Positions 35,858-45,173 of a stretch of DNA of 64,000 nt are shown here, in pieces (position 1 is the stretch's first letter; each line of letters starts with the position of its first letter). A program made the translations under genes and the position numbers. This DNA comes from Pseudomaricurvus albidus. GTDB lineage: Bacteria > Pseudomonadota > Gammaproteobacteria > Pseudomonadales > Cellvibrionaceae. The stretch covers positions 124,001 through 188,000 of the forward strand of contig NZ_JAHKRS010000008.1 of NCBI RefSeq assembly GCF_018863235.1. Direction: 5' to 3'. The notes under the pieces were generated by a model, which was not told where the DNA came from, did not search any database, and saw nothing but the letters and a program-made list of their open reading frames with translations.

Positions 35858-37840
35858 ATGCCTTTTAAAGTTAATACCGGATTTTTACCGCTTCCGGATC
35901 ATCCGCTGTTCGTGGTTATGCTCGTGCCGACGAAAGGTGGATGGCCCTCTCGCTGGGTGCTTCATTGTCCGGCATTCGCAGAAGAAATGAATAAAAGCCG
36001 CAAGATGGTGATGGATGAAGCGCGTGCTTTCGCCCAGCAGGGTGTGGGTGTGCTGGTTCCCGATCTTTGGGGGACTGGTGACAGTCCAGGTGATTTCTCT
36101 GAAGCCAATTGGCAAGGCTGGCACGAAAACCTCGAATGCATTCTCTTTTGGCTCAAGCTACAGGGGTGTCGTTCCGTCACCTTGTGGGGGTTGCGTTTGG
36201 GGTGTCTGCTGGCGTTGGATCTTCAACAGAACTGGCATGCAGGTTGGCCCAGACTGAAACAACTGGTCTTTTGGCAGCCGGTATTGAATGCACAACAAGC
36301 ACTGACACAATTTTTGAGGTTACGGTTAGCTTCCGGTCTTGTGGCATCTAACGCTGCTCTGGAGACGGCAGCCGCTTCGGGCGTTTCAGCCTCACCGGCG
36401 GGTTCTGAACTGCAAGGCGTGGTGTCAGCAAAAACGGTCAAGACAGAAACGGTTAAAGACATCCGCGAACGTTTTGCCCGCGGTGAATACATCGAGGTGG
36501 CGGGTTATACCTTGTCCCCGAATTTGGTTTCACAGTTGGATCAGCTGTCGGTCGAGACGCTATTGCCTCACGCTCCGGTTTGCTGGTTGGAAGTAAAAAG
36601 CCAAAGTGACAGTCCATTGTCGATGGTTTCCCAGCGAACCATTGATACCTGGCAACAACAGAATGTTGAAGTGGAAGCGCGCTCCGTGGCGGGTGAACCC
36701 TTCTGGGCCACACAGGAGCTCGCTCACGCCCCTGAGTTGATTAAGGTTACCTGTAACTTGTTGCTGGCGTCACTCACACCGCCCAGTAGCACACCTCTTT
36801 CAACCCCCCAGCTAACCGATTCGCACACCATCACTCAAGATCCTTCAGCTTCTCCCTTTAGAGAGCAGCCGATGATGCCCTATCGGGAAAAGCGCTCAGC
36901 AGATACCGCCAATCAGGCGTTGCAACCCTATGTCGAGAAGCGACTGACGACCTACAGGGAGGCGTTACCGTCTGACTCTGCTGTGTCTGGAACCAGCGAA
37001 GAAGCCCTGCAGTTCTTTTGCGAAGGCAGTCATCTGTACGGTGTCCTACATCTTCCCGATGGCGACCCCAGACAGGGTGTTGTGTTGATCGTTGGCGGCC
37101 CTCAGTATCGTGTTGGCAGCCATCGACAGTTTGTGCAGTTGGCTCGCAACCTGGCACAGGCCGGGATAGCGGTGCTGCGCTTTGATTATCGTGGCATGGG
37201 GGACAGTGAAGGTGGCTTTGAAGGCTTTACGGATATTGAGGCGGACGTTGCGGCGGCGGTAGATGCGTTTGAACGGCGTTTGCCTCAGTTGCAAGAGACC
37301 GTGTTGTGGGGCTTGTGTGATGGTGCTACAGCAGCGGCCTGTTATGCTGCGAAAGATTCCAGGATAAACGGTCTGGTGTTGCTGAACCCCTGGGTGCGAA
37401 GCGAAGCTGGCGAGGCCAAAGCCTTTTTGCGGCACTATTATTGGCAGCGGTTGATGCAGCCGGATTTGTGGAAAAAGATCGGCCATGGGCGCTTTAAGTT
37501 CAGAGATTCCCTGGGTTCGTTATTTGGTGCGTTAAGACGTTCTGCTGCAGGGGGGCAGTTGTCTGATGAGAAAGGCACACAGAACACGCCCGATCTGGTG
37601 GCTCAAATAGCACAGGGCTTAAACCATTTCAGTGGCAAAGTACTGATCATACTCAGTGGTGCAGATTTGACTGCGGCGGAATTTAAAGATGCCATGCGTT
37701 CATCCCGGCTGTTAAAACGGGTGGTCGCTCAGCCTCAATATCAGATTGAGCACCTGCCGGATTCTGACCATACATTCTCCCGAAAAGTCTGGAAAGACCG
37801 TGTTTCCAGTCTGACCACACAATGGATGCAGTCATGGTAA
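35858..37840 (+). CDS. fusion of exosortase-A hydrolase 2 and hydrolase 1
   Basis: A 660-residue protein with two alpha/beta-hydrolase domains. Residues 1 to about 290 match hydrolase 2 (LVPTKGGWPSRWVLHCPAF, GVGVLVPDLWGTGDSPG). Its nucleophile elbow reads WGLRLG, with Arg113 where Ser would be expected. A low-complexity linker (about 300-385) contains related PYREKR, PYVEKR and TYREAL segments. Residues about 390-660 match hydrolase 1 (GGPQYRVGSHRQFVQLAR, VLRFDYRGMGDS), with elbow WGLCDG (Cys487) and a C-terminal SDHTFS histidine. These two are usually separate genes in exosortase A loci. They may act on the adjacent ACP-bound product; the reaction is unknown. Confidence 0.9.
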   Translation: MPFKVNTGFLPLPDHPLFVVMLVPTKGGWPSRWVLHCPAFAEEMNKSRKMVMDEARAFAQQGVGVLVPDLWGTGDSPGDFSEANWQGWHENLECILFWLKLQGCRSVTLWGLRLGCLLALDLQQNWHAGWPRLKQLVFWQPVLNAQQALTQFLRLRLASGLVASNAALETAAASGVSASPAGSELQGVVSAKTVKTETVKDIRERFARGEYIEVAGYTLSPNLVSQLDQLSVETLLPHAPVCWLEVKSQSDSPLSMVSQRTIDTWQQQNVEVEARSVAGEPFWATQELAHAPELIKVTCNLLLASLTPPSSTPLSTPQLTDSHTITQDPSASPFREQPMMPYREKRSADTANQALQPYVEKRLTTYREALPSDSAVSGTSEEALQFFCEGSHLYGVLHLPDGDPRQGVVLIVGGPQYRVGSHRQFVQLARNLAQAGIAVLRFDYRGMGDSEGGFEGFTDIEADVAAAVDAFERRLPQLQETVLWGLCDGATAAACYAAKDSRINGLVLLNPWVRSEAGEAKAFLRHYYWQRLMQPDLWKKIGHGRFKFRDSLGSLFGALRRSAAGGQLSDEKGTQNTPDLVAQIAQGLNHFSGKVLIILSGADLTAAEFKDAMRSSRLLKRVVAQPQYQIEHLPDSDHTFSRKVWKDRVSSLTTQWMQSW

Positions 37841-39144
37841 AGCGGGCTTTGCTTATTGCCTATCACTACCCGCCGGTGCAAATCAGCAGCGGGGTGCAGC
37901 GTACACTGGCGTTTTCCCGGGATCTGCCAGATCACGGCTGGGAGCCGCTGGTACTGAGTGCCCATCCGCGGGCCTATGAAAAAATCAGTGAAGGACAGCT
38001 GAAAGATATTCCAAGCGATACCGTGGTACAGCGAGCCTGGGCCTGGGACACCGCAAGACATCTCGCGGTGAAAGGCCGGTATCTGGATGCCATGGCGTTG
38101 CCTGATCGCTGGGTTAGCTGGTGTCCCGCGGCCGTCGTTGCCGGACTTAATATGGTTCGCAAGTACAAGCCTCAGGTCATATTCTCCACCTATCCCATCG
38201 CCACCGCGCACTTGATTGCACTGGCGCTTCACAAGCTCACCGGAATACCCTGGGTCGCGGACTTCCGCGATTCCATGACGGAAGACACTTATCCCAGAGA
38301 GGCGCGACGTAGGAAGTTCTTTCTCTGGCTCGAGCGGCAAGTGGTTAAAAACTGTTGCAAGGCAATATTTACCACCCCGGGGGCAGTAAAAATGTACCGT
38401 GAACGCTACCCCGAGTTGCCGGAAGATCGCTGGACGCTGATCCCCAATGGCTATAACGAAGCGATTTTTACCGAGGTAGAATCTCTTCAGCAATCGGCTG
38501 ATCCTGCAGCAGTCAAAACCCACCTGCCCGGGGAACAGCCTTTAACATTGGTGCACAGCGGTGTGCTTTATCCCTCCGAGCGTGATCCCAGAGCCTTCTT
38601 TGCCGCCGTGGCATCGCTGAAACAGCAGGGCAAGCTATCGGCTGAATCTGTGCAGATTGTTCTGCGGGCAACCGGACACGATGGCTTGTACGCGTCGATG
38701 CTGCAAGAGCACCAAATCGACGACATCATTTGTCTTGAAGACGGTGTGGAATATCGTCAGGCACTTCAGGAAATGCTGGATGCGGATGGCTTGCTCATCT
38801 TTCAGGCCAGTAATTGCAATCATCAGATACCAGCCAAATTGTATGAGTACTTCCGAGCCGGGAAACCGATTTTCGCCTTGACGGATCGCGAGGGTGACAC
38901 GGGGCAAACGCTGCTGTCCGCGGGTATTGAGAACATTGCACCGCTGGACGATAAAGAGGCATTGGAGCAACAGCTGCAGGTGTTTATTGAGCAGCTGCAA
39001 CAAGGTTCCGCGGCCATTGCCACTTCTGAAGCCGTGCGTAAATCCTCACGGCAATACGGTTCAGAAATACTGGCAGCAATCTTTCAGGAATGCATTGGAG
39101 AGCCCGGGCATTCCGTATCGATATCGTCATCTTCTCAGGATTGA
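37834..39144 (+). CDS. GT4-like glycosyltransferase
   Basis: About 436 residues starting MVKRALLIAYHYPPVQISSG and overlapping the hydrolase stop by 7 bases; an ATG at 37822 is possible. It shows the EPS GT4-like pattern: GVQRTLAFSRDLPDHGWEP, IPWVADFRDSMTEDTYPREA, then DGLLIFQASNCNHQIPAKLY and EYFRAGKPIFALTDREGDTG. It is related to exosortase A-locus glycosyltransferases. It lies at the end of the ACP-hydrolase operon and converges on the decarboxylase gene 34 bases away. It probably transfers a sugar to the EPS repeat. Confidence 0.85.
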   Translation: MVKRALLIAYHYPPVQISSGVQRTLAFSRDLPDHGWEPLVLSAHPRAYEKISEGQLKDIPSDTVVQRAWAWDTARHLAVKGRYLDAMALPDRWVSWCPAAVVAGLNMVRKYKPQVIFSTYPIATAHLIALALHKLTGIPWVADFRDSMTEDTYPREARRRKFFLWLERQVVKNCCKAIFTTPGAVKMYRERYPELPEDRWTLIPNGYNEAIFTEVESLQQSADPAAVKTHLPGEQPLTLVHSGVLYPSERDPRAFFAAVASLKQQGKLSAESVQIVLRATGHDGLYASMLQEHQIDDIICLEDGVEYRQALQEMLDADGLLIFQASNCNHQIPAKLYEYFRAGKPIFALTDREGDTGQTLLSAGIENIAPLDDKEALEQQLQVFIEQLQQGSAAIATSEAVRKSSRQYGSEILAAIFQECIGEPGHSVSISSSSQD

Positions 39145-39178
39145 GAGGGAGGCGGGATCTTTTGGCGCGCGGCGGATC

Positions 39179-40447
39179 TCAGCAAAACACTTCCACCGCC
39201 GCAGGGTGACTCAAAAAGCCCTGCGGGCTGGCCGTCATGCCGTAGGCGCCGGACTGATAAATCACTACCAGATCACCTTCCTGCATTTTGGGCAGGGTGA
39301 CTTTGTTGGCCAGAATATCCAGCGGGGTACACAGTGGTCCGACAATCGATACCAGCTCCTGATCCTCTTCGGATGTCGGGTGAACTTTATTGCCGACGCA
39401 CACAGGGTAGTTTTTGCGAATCACCTGCCCGAAATTCCCCGACGCAGCCAAATGGTGATGCAGGCCACCGTTGGTGACGATAAACACTTCACCGCGGGAT
39501 TCTTTGCGATCCACCACTTCGCAGACGTACAGCCCGGCTTCGGCGACGAGATGACGACCCAGCTCCATCACGATTTCACTGTCACCAAAGCTGTTGTGGT
39601 ATTCACTCAGTAGCTTGTCGAGGTTATCTGCAATGGGCGCCAGTTCCAGACGTTCTTCTCCGGGGAAATAGGGCACGCCCAGACCGCCGCCGATATTCAG
39701 CCACTGAATAGGGGCGGCAGCGGATTCTGCCAGTCGCTGAGCCAACTCAAAGGTGTTGGTTTGCGCTTCAATAATGGCTTCGGCTTTGAGGTTTTGTGAA
39801 CCGCAGAAAATATGAAAACCCTGAAAATCCAGATCTCTGGCAAACACGTCTTGCATCATCGCTGGCACTTTTTCGGCGTCCACGCCAAAGGGTTTGGGGC
39901 CGCCCCCCATTTTCATGCCAGAGGTTTTCAGCTCGAAATCCGGATTCACACGAATGGCGACGCGAGGGCGGTGTCCGGTCTCGTTGGCGATACGGGTAAT
40001 GCGATCCAGCTCTCCGGCGGATTCCATATTGATGATCACGCCGGCAGCGATAGCGGCAGTCAGATCGTCGTTGGATTTGCCCGGTCCGGCAAAACTGATG
40101 TTCTGTGGTTCAATACCAGTGTCCAGCGCAACCCGCAGTTCACCCAGCGAAGCCACGTCAAGACCGTCCGTCTGCTGTGCCAGATGCTGCACCACCGCCG
40201 GCATGGGGTTGGCTTTGATGGCGTAGTGCAAATGGATGGCGTCAGGCAGTTGCTGGCGCAAGCTGCTGACCCGCTCACTCATCAGCGCTCGATCGTACGC
40301 GTAAAACGGGGTTTGTCCGGCGCGGGCGGCAACCTCTGTTAACGGCAGTCCACCGATCTGCAGTTCGTTATCTACAATTAGAAACTGATCCATGGCCGCG
40401 TGTTGCGGTGAGGACTTGATGTTTGGAGCAGAGTTGTTGGTCGTCAT
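39179..40447 (-). CDS. PLP-dependent decarboxylase, exosortase A system-associated
   Basis: A 422-residue fold-type III enzyme related to diaminopimelate/ornithine decarboxylases. Motifs: HYAIKANPMPAVVQHLAQQ (PLP Lys), FHIFCGSQNLKAEAI, LNIGGGLGVPYFPGEERLEL, MELGRHLVAEAGLYVCEV and IYQSGAYGMTASPQGFLSHP. It belongs to the exosortase A-associated decarboxylase family, whose amino acid substrate is unknown. It lies 45 bases after the AMP ligase on the same strand and so is probably in one operon. It may make the amine or precursor that the ligase and ACP handle. Confidence 0.92.
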   Translation of the reverse strand: MTTNNSAPNIKSSPQHAAMDQFLIVDNELQIGGLPLTEVAARAGQTPFYAYDRALMSERVSSLRQQLPDAIHLHYAIKANPMPAVVQHLAQQTDGLDVASLGELRVALDTGIEPQNISFAGPGKSNDDLTAAIAAGVIINMESAGELDRITRIANETGHRPRVAIRVNPDFELKTSGMKMGGGPKPFGVDAEKVPAMMQDVFARDLDFQGFHIFCGSQNLKAEAIIEAQTNTFELAQRLAESAAAPIQWLNIGGGLGVPYFPGEERLELAPIADNLDKLLSEYHNSFGDSEIVMELGRHLVAEAGLYVCEVVDRKESRGEVFIVTNGGLHHHLAASGNFGQVIRKNYPVCVGNKVHPTSEEDQELVSIVGPLCTPLDILANKVTLPKMQEGDLVVIYQSGAYGMTASPQGFLSHPAAVEVFC

Positions 40448-40492
40448 AATTGGGTGACAGTCATAGTTCGGTGAAAGCCATAATCTGGCTGA

Positions 40493-42076
40493 TCAATTTG
40501 GGCTGAACAGATCGTTAAACTCCTGGGACAGTAGCTTGCGATCGATCTTGCCATTGGGATTGCGCGGCAGTGTGGTTTTGAAAATCACTTCCTGAGGGAT
40601 CATGAAGTTCGGCAGCTGCTGGCGACAATATTGCAGTACCGCATCTTTGTTGTCTTCTTCACCTTCCTTGCTGCAGGCCACCAAAACAATTGCCTGCCCC
40701 AGAGTTGGGTGTGGCACGCCAATGGCTGCCGTTTCACGAATCAGCGGCGACTGGTAAAGCACTTCTTCAACTTCTGTCGGACTGACCCGATAGCCGGACG
40801 TTTTGATCATCTCGTCTTTACGGCTGACAAAATACAGATAACCTTCTTCGTCTCGATACACCTGATCACCAGACCAGACAGCGATTTCTGTCAATGGCAG
40901 CTCGGCGAGCTGTCCCGGTGCCGGCTTAAAGCGCTCGGCGGTTTTGGCGGGATCGTTCCAGTACCCCTGCGACACCAGTGGCCCGCGATGCACCAGCTCG
41001 CCCACCTCGTTGGCGTCGCACAGGCTGCCGTCGTCACGCACCACTAAAATTTCAGCGTTGGGAATGGCTTTGCCCATAGAGGTCGGGCGCACAGCTACTT
41101 GGTCGGGGGGTAAATAAGTAGACCGAAAAGCCTCGGTCAGGCCGTACATCAGAAAAATATCCGTGTTCGGCAGCGCGGCCTGCAACTTTTCTGTGGTGGA
41201 CTGCGGCATGGCACCGCCGCTGTTGGTGATGTAGCGCAGACGCTGACGGATATCGTCCGGCCATTCCAGTGCCGCCAGTTGATTCCACAGCGGAGGCACT
41301 GCAGCCAGACCGGTAATCTCAAAGCGGGACAACGCCTTGATCACATCCCGCGGTAACAGGTAATCCATTAATGCCACTGAGGCGCCCACCCGAAAAGCCG
41401 TGGTCATTTGGCTCAGGCCGTAATCAAAACTGAACGGCAGTACCGCCAGCAGGCGATCCTGCGAGGTGTTGTTCAGATAGGTGGACACACTCTCGGCACC
41501 GGCCATCATATTGCGGTGCGTCAGCACCACGCCCTTGGGTTGTCCGGTACTGCCAGACGTGTAGAGAATCGACGCCAGGGCTGAATCCAGCCCGTGTTGC
41601 ACCAGGGCCGCTGGGTTGCTGCCGGATTGCTGCAGGGTTTTCCAGGCATGGGTCGCAATGGAATGAGCTGGAGTTTTCGACTCTGTCGTCAGGTAGGCAG
41701 CTTTAAGGCTCTCACAATCGCTGACGGCTTCCTCAACCTGCTGCCATCGCTCGGCGCTGGTCACCAGCAACTGGGCCTGACAATCGTTAATGATGTGAGT
41801 GATTTGCGCGGGCTTCAGCAAAGGGTTTATCGGCACAAACACCGCACCACAGGCTGAAGCCGCAAAAAAACTGACCACCGCTTCAATTTGCTTGGGCAGG
41901 TAGATCGCTATGCGTTGACCGGGACACAGCCCGGCGGCGACAAATCCCTCAGCCGTCTGCTCAACCAGCTTCCACAGTTCAGCGTAAGTCCACTGATGGT
42001 TACCGTGTAGCAGGGCAATATTGTCGGGGTTGGAACGCTGTTGCTGATGGATCAGCTGATGGAGTAAGACTGACAT
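40493..42076 (-). CDS. AMP-forming acyl-CoA/ACP ligase, exosortase A system-associated
   Basis: About 527 residues from ATG 42076 behind AGGAAG. An ANL-superfamily adenylating enzyme: LYTSGSTGQPKGVVLTHRN (P-loop), LMYGLTEAFRSTYLPPDQ, SGDQVYRDEEGYLYFVSRKD, then IKTSGYRVSPTEVEEVLYQS and the catalytic Lys in NGKIDRKLLS. It matches the exosortase A-associated ligase family. It likely activates an acid and loads it onto the ACP at 35603 or CoA. It is the first gene of a two-gene minus-strand operon with the decarboxylase and the right-hand border of the EPS locus. Confidence 0.92.
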   Translation of the reverse strand: MSVLLHQLIHQQQRSNPDNIALLHGNHQWTYAELWKLVEQTAEGFVAAGLCPGQRIAIYLPKQIEAVVSFFAASACGAVFVPINPLLKPAQITHIINDCQAQLLVTSAERWQQVEEAVSDCESLKAAYLTTESKTPAHSIATHAWKTLQQSGSNPAALVQHGLDSALASILYTSGSTGQPKGVVLTHRNMMAGAESVSTYLNNTSQDRLLAVLPFSFDYGLSQMTTAFRVGASVALMDYLLPRDVIKALSRFEITGLAAVPPLWNQLAALEWPDDIRQRLRYITNSGGAMPQSTTEKLQAALPNTDIFLMYGLTEAFRSTYLPPDQVAVRPTSMGKAIPNAEILVVRDDGSLCDANEVGELVHRGPLVSQGYWNDPAKTAERFKPAPGQLAELPLTEIAVWSGDQVYRDEEGYLYFVSRKDEMIKTSGYRVSPTEVEEVLYQSPLIRETAAIGVPHPTLGQAIVLVACSKEGEEDNKDAVLQYCRQQLPNFMIPQEVIFKTTLPRNPNGKIDRKLLSQEFNDLFSPN

Positions 42077-42204
42077 CACTCACTTCCTGTGGTTGAGATA
42101 ACAGTATGGTCAATCCTACAGCGGCGCGCGTTAAGTTGGAAGCAGGAACAGCAGGGGGGAGAGGGCTGGATGTGGTAAAGATGTAGCAAAAGAGCCCGTC
42201 ACTC

Positions 42205-42302
42205 CGTCATTGCGAGGAGCGAAGCGACGCAGCAATCCATGTTTGGCAGGGGTTACATACAGCGTGCTAATAATGGATTGCTTCACTGCGTTCGCAATGA
42301 CG
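42205..42302. repeat. palindromic repeat unit, copy 1
   Basis: A 98-base imperfect palindrome. It begins CGTCATTGCGAGGAGCGAAG and ends with the near complement GCGTTCGCAATGACG, so it can fold into a long hairpin with ATCCAT/ATGGAT closing an inner loop. A near-identical copy lies at 42361-42458. The GAGGAGCGAAGCGACG core resembles widespread intergenic palindromic elements seen in many bacteria. Any open frame across it (LRGAKRR-type peptides) is an artefact of the repeat. Confidence 0.85.
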
Positions 42303-42360
42303 AGATTGAAGATCGGTGGGAATGTCAGCAAAAGAGCCCGGCCAACCAGTCCCCCAACCT

Positions 42361-42458
42361 CGTCATTGCGAGGAGCGAAGCGACGCGGCAATCTATGTTT
42401 GGCAGGATTGACCTACAGCGTGCTAATAATGGATTGCTTCACTGCGTTCGCAATGACG
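42361..42458. repeat. palindromic repeat unit, copy 2
   Basis: The second 98-base copy, same orientation as that at 42205-42302, differing at a few positions. The short sequence AGCAAAAGAGCCC lies before copy 1, between the copies and after copy 2, so the repeating unit is about 156 bases including a spacer. The tandem lies between the dps terminator and the AMP-ligase promoter. Confidence 0.85.
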
Positions 42459-42487
42459 CGATTGAAGATCGATGGGAATGTCAGCAA

Positions 42488-42509
42488 AAGAGCCCTAAAA
42501 AGGGCTCTT
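42488..42509 (-). terminator. Rho-independent terminator of dps
   Basis: A perfect 9-bp stem (AAGAGCCCT / AGGGCTCTT) with a short A loop. Read on the minus strand it is followed by T residues (CTCTTTTGC). It lies about 40 bases downstream of the dps stop. Confidence 0.7.
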
Positions 42510-42550
42510 GTAACTTCTGGAAATCGTGGGGATGAGACTTGGCGTGAAAA

Positions 42551-43015
42551 TTACAGTATCGCCCGCAGCATCCAGGCGGTTTTCTCGTGTATGCGCATGC
42601 GGTCAGAGACCAATGCTGCGGAAGACTCATCATCAGCCTGCTGAGCTTTTTTCAGCACATCGCGGCAGGTTTTCACTACCTGTTCGTGGCCCTGGGTCAG
42701 AAGCTTCACCATCTCGGTGGCCGTGGGGATGTCTTCCACTTCCTCAATCGAGCTTAGCTCGGCAAACGCTCTGTAAGTACCGGGGGCGGCTACACCCAGG
42801 GTCCGGATGCGCTCGGCAATGTCATCCACTGCGGTTGCCAGCTCGGTGTAGTGTTCTTCGAACATCAGGTGCAGCTCGCGAAACTGGGGACCGGTGACAT
42901 TCCAGTGAAAGTTGTGCGTTTGCAGGTATAACGTATACGAGTCGGCCAGCAGGCTTTTCAAACCGTCGGCGACCTCAATTCTGTCCTGTTCGTTAATACC
43001 AATATCGATTTTCAT
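42551..43015 (-). CDS. dps: Dps-family ferritin-like DNA-protection protein
   Basis: A 154-residue protein, typical length. The Dps ferroxidase signature is [20 protein letters not shown] followed by [20 protein letters not shown]. It should form a dodecamer that oxidises and stores iron and protects DNA from peroxide. ATG is preceded by AAGGAG. It is a single-gene unit with its own terminator at 42488. It stands just outside the EPS locus and has no evident link to it. Confidence 0.93.
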   Translation of the reverse strand: MKIDIGINEQDRIEVADGLKSLLADSYTLYLQTHNFHWNVTGPQFRELHLMFEEHYTELATAVDDIAERIRTLGVAAPGTYRAFAELSSIEEVEDIPTATEMVKLLTQGHEQVVKTCRDVLKKAQQADDESSAALVSDRMRIHEKTAWMLRAIL

Positions 43016-43280
43016 GCATCACTCCTTTTCGTTGTGAAATGTCGTTGATGAAACGATTGAAAACGCCTCGGCTTTCAATGTGATCAGAATAGGGAATCGC
43101 CGCACAAAACGTAAATTGATACTTTGTATACGGTGTATAGTTAGATTCTATGGGAAATTAACTTATTCATAGCGGGTGCTTATTGATGCCGGTTTGATAT
43201 ACCTCAAGCAAACCTTAATCTGGCTTCTATACTTTAAATAACAGCCACTGAAAGACCACCAACCAAACGCGAGGTGCCCC

Positions 43281-43562
43281 ATGCTGATGATGCTGAAAGA
43301 CTCCGAAGCCATGTTGGAACTGATGTCGCCCGAAGGGCTCTGGGATCCCTACATCACCCACGTCCGCGGTTGCCGTCTGGCGGGAGAAGAAATGCAGGAA
43401 CCCGAAAGTTTCAGCAAATCCGATCTGGCGTTTTTATCCGGCGAAAGCCTGCCGCGTTGCTGGATGAACCCCCATTATCGCGATGAAGAGTGGCAGTCCT
43501 ACCGTACCGACCCGCTGAGTGCTGCGGCTGTCGCCGGTCCCGCATCCTATTACGGTGCCTGA
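43281..43562 (+). CDS. small hypothetical protein (93 aa)
   Basis: ATG with GAGGTG upstream; 93 residues beginning MLMMLKDSEAMLELMSPEGL, acidic, without signal peptide or membrane span. Centre: WDPYITHVRGCRLAGEEMQE. I do not recognise it. Support for a real gene: a good ribosome site, a possible -10 (TATACT, 43228-43233) upstream and a perfect hairpin just after the stop. No function is proposed. Confidence 0.6.
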   Translation: MLMMLKDSEAMLELMSPEGLWDPYITHVRGCRLAGEEMQEPESFSKSDLAFLSGESLPRCWMNPHYRDEEWQSYRTDPLSAAAVAGPASYYGA

Positions 43563-43581
43563 CCACCACGCAGACTGAATC

Positions 43582-43605
43582 GGGCAGGGGATCCAACCCC
43601 TGCCC
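43582..43605 (+). terminator. hairpin after the 93-aa gene
   Basis: A perfect 9-bp GC-rich stem GGGCAGGGG / CCCCTGCCC with a 6-base loop, 20 bases after the stop of the 43281 gene and upstream of gltX. No T tract follows, so it may be a Rho-assisted or attenuating hairpin. Confidence 0.5.
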
Positions 43606-43631
43606 ACCTATCTGTCACCGGCTGATGTGCG

Positions 43632-43637
43632 TATAAT
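43632..43637 (+). promoter_or_regulatory. likely -10 box of gltX
   Basis: A consensus TATAAT 46 bases before the gltX ATG. The -35 region at suitable spacing is poor, so this is a candidate only. Confidence 0.5.
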
Positions 43638-43682
43638 CACCGCTTTTGATCCCCTTCAAACAGCTGTGAGAATTCAACGTCG

Positions 43683-45173
43683 ATGACCGTTCGTACCCGT
43701 ATCGCTCCTTCGCCTACCGGTGATCCCCACGTAGGCACCGCTTATATTGCCCTGTTCAACCTCTGTTTTGCCCGTCAACATGGCGGTCAATTCATCCTGC
43801 GTATCGAAGATACCGATCAGGCTCGCTCCACGCCGGAGTCCGAGCAGGCCATCCTCGACAGCCTGCGCTGGTTGGGACTGGACTGGGACGAAGGTCCGGA
43901 CAAGGGCGGGGATTGCGGCCCTTATCGCCAGAGCGAGCGCAAAGACATTTACGTCAAATACGCCGAGCAACTGGTCGAAAGCGGTCACGCGTTCCACTGC
44001 TACCGCACCGGTGTAGAGCTCGACGAACTGCGTGCAGCCCGCCGCGAGGCCGGTGGCTTTGCCGCCCTCAAGCCCAGCGAACTGAAACTCACCGATGACG
44101 AAGTCGCCAAGCGCAAAGCCGCCGGTATGCCTTACGTGATCCGCATGAACGTGCCGGAAGGTGAGGGCCCGTGCCCCGTCGACGACATGCTGCGCGGCAC
44201 CATCGAGCTGGATTGGGGGCAGGTTGACGCCCAGATCCTGCTGAAATCCGACGGCATGCCCACCTATCATCTGGCCAACGTGGTGGATGACCACCTGATG
44301 GGCATCACCCACGTACTGCGCGGCGAAGAGTGGATCAACTCCGCACCCAAGCACAAGCTGCTGTACGAATACTTCGGCTGGGACATGCCACAGTTGTGTC
44401 ACCTGCCACTGCTGCGCAACCCGGACAAATCCAAGCTCAGTAAGCGTAAAAATCCCACTTCCATCCTGTATTACAAGAAGATGGGCTACCTGCCGGAAGC
44501 GCTGCTCAACTACCTGGGCCGCATGGGCTGGTCCATGCCGGACGAGAGCGAGAAATTCTCCCTTCAGCAGATGATGGACAATTTCGACGTTCAGCGCGTG
44601 TCACTGGGCGGCCCCATCTTCGACGTGGAAAAACTGTCCTGGCTCAACAGCCTGTGGATCCGTGAAGATCTGACTCAGGAGCAGCTGGCTGATCGCCTGC
44701 ACGAGTGGATGTTCAACCGTGAAAATCTCATGGCCATCCTGCCGCACGCCCAGACTCGCATGCACACCCTCAGCGACTTCGCGCCGCTGGCGGCGTTCCT
44801 CGCTTCTGGCCAACTGCCTCTGACCCCGTCCAGCTTCGACGAGTCCAAACTGGACGAAGAACAGCTCAAGCAAGTGCTGCAATTCGCCCTCTGGCGCCTC
44901 GAAGCCCTGCGTCACTGGGATCGTGACGAGATCTTCAACACCCTGAAAACCCTCGCCGGCGAGCTGGATATCAAGCTCAAAGACTTCCTGGCGCCGCTGT
45001 TTATCGCCATTGCAGGCACCACCTCGTCCTTCTCCGTGATGGACTCCATGGTACTGCTCGGTCCCGACATGAGCCGCGCCCGCCTGCGCCACGCCCTCAA
45101 CGTCCGCATTGGCGAACTGGGCAAAAAGCAGATGAAGAAACTGGAAAAGGCCTACGAGGCGTTGGGTCGCTGA
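43683..45173 (+). CDS. gltX: glutamyl-tRNA synthetase
   Basis: A 496-residue class I aminoacyl-tRNA synthetase, normal length. The HIGH-type motif is in [20 protein letters not shown] and the KMSKS-type motif is KLSKR in [15 protein letters not shown]. Further family landmarks: [39 protein letters not shown] and EYFGWDMPQ. It charges tRNA-Glu with glutamate in the cytoplasm. The gene is visibly richer in G and C than the EPS cassette. No terminator with a T tract is seen; an imperfect TGAACACA/TGTGTTCA hairpin follows at 45184-45226. Confidence 0.97.
   Translation: MTVRTRIAPSPTGDPHVGTAYIALFNLCFARQHGGQFILRIEDTDQARSTPESEQAILDSLRWLGLDWDEGPDKGGDCGPYRQSERKDIYVKYAEQLVESGHAFHCYRTGVELDELRAARREAGGFAALKPSELKLTDDEVAKRKAAGMPYVIRMNVPEGEGPCPVDDMLRGTIELDWGQVDAQILLKSDGMPTYHLANVVDDHLMGITHVLRGEEWINSAPKHKLLYEYFGWDMPQLCHLPLLRNPDKSKLSKRKNPTSILYYKKMGYLPEALLNYLGRMGWSMPDESEKFSLQQMMDNFDVQRVSLGGPIFDVEKLSWLNSLWIREDLTQEQLADRLHEWMFNRENLMAILPHAQTRMHTLSDFAPLAAFLASGQLPLTPSSFDESKLDEEQLKQVLQFALWRLEALRHWDRDEIFNTLKTLAGELDIKLKDFLAPLFIAIAGTTSSFSVMDSMVLLGPDMSRARLRHALNVRIGELGKKQMKKLEKAYEALGR

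Noticed and set aside
42210-42644. Open frames across the repeat region giving peptides with LRGAKRRGN and MDCFTAFAMTR
   Set aside because: These are translations of the palindromic repeat, occur in more than one frame, and overlap the dps 3' end on the opposite strand.
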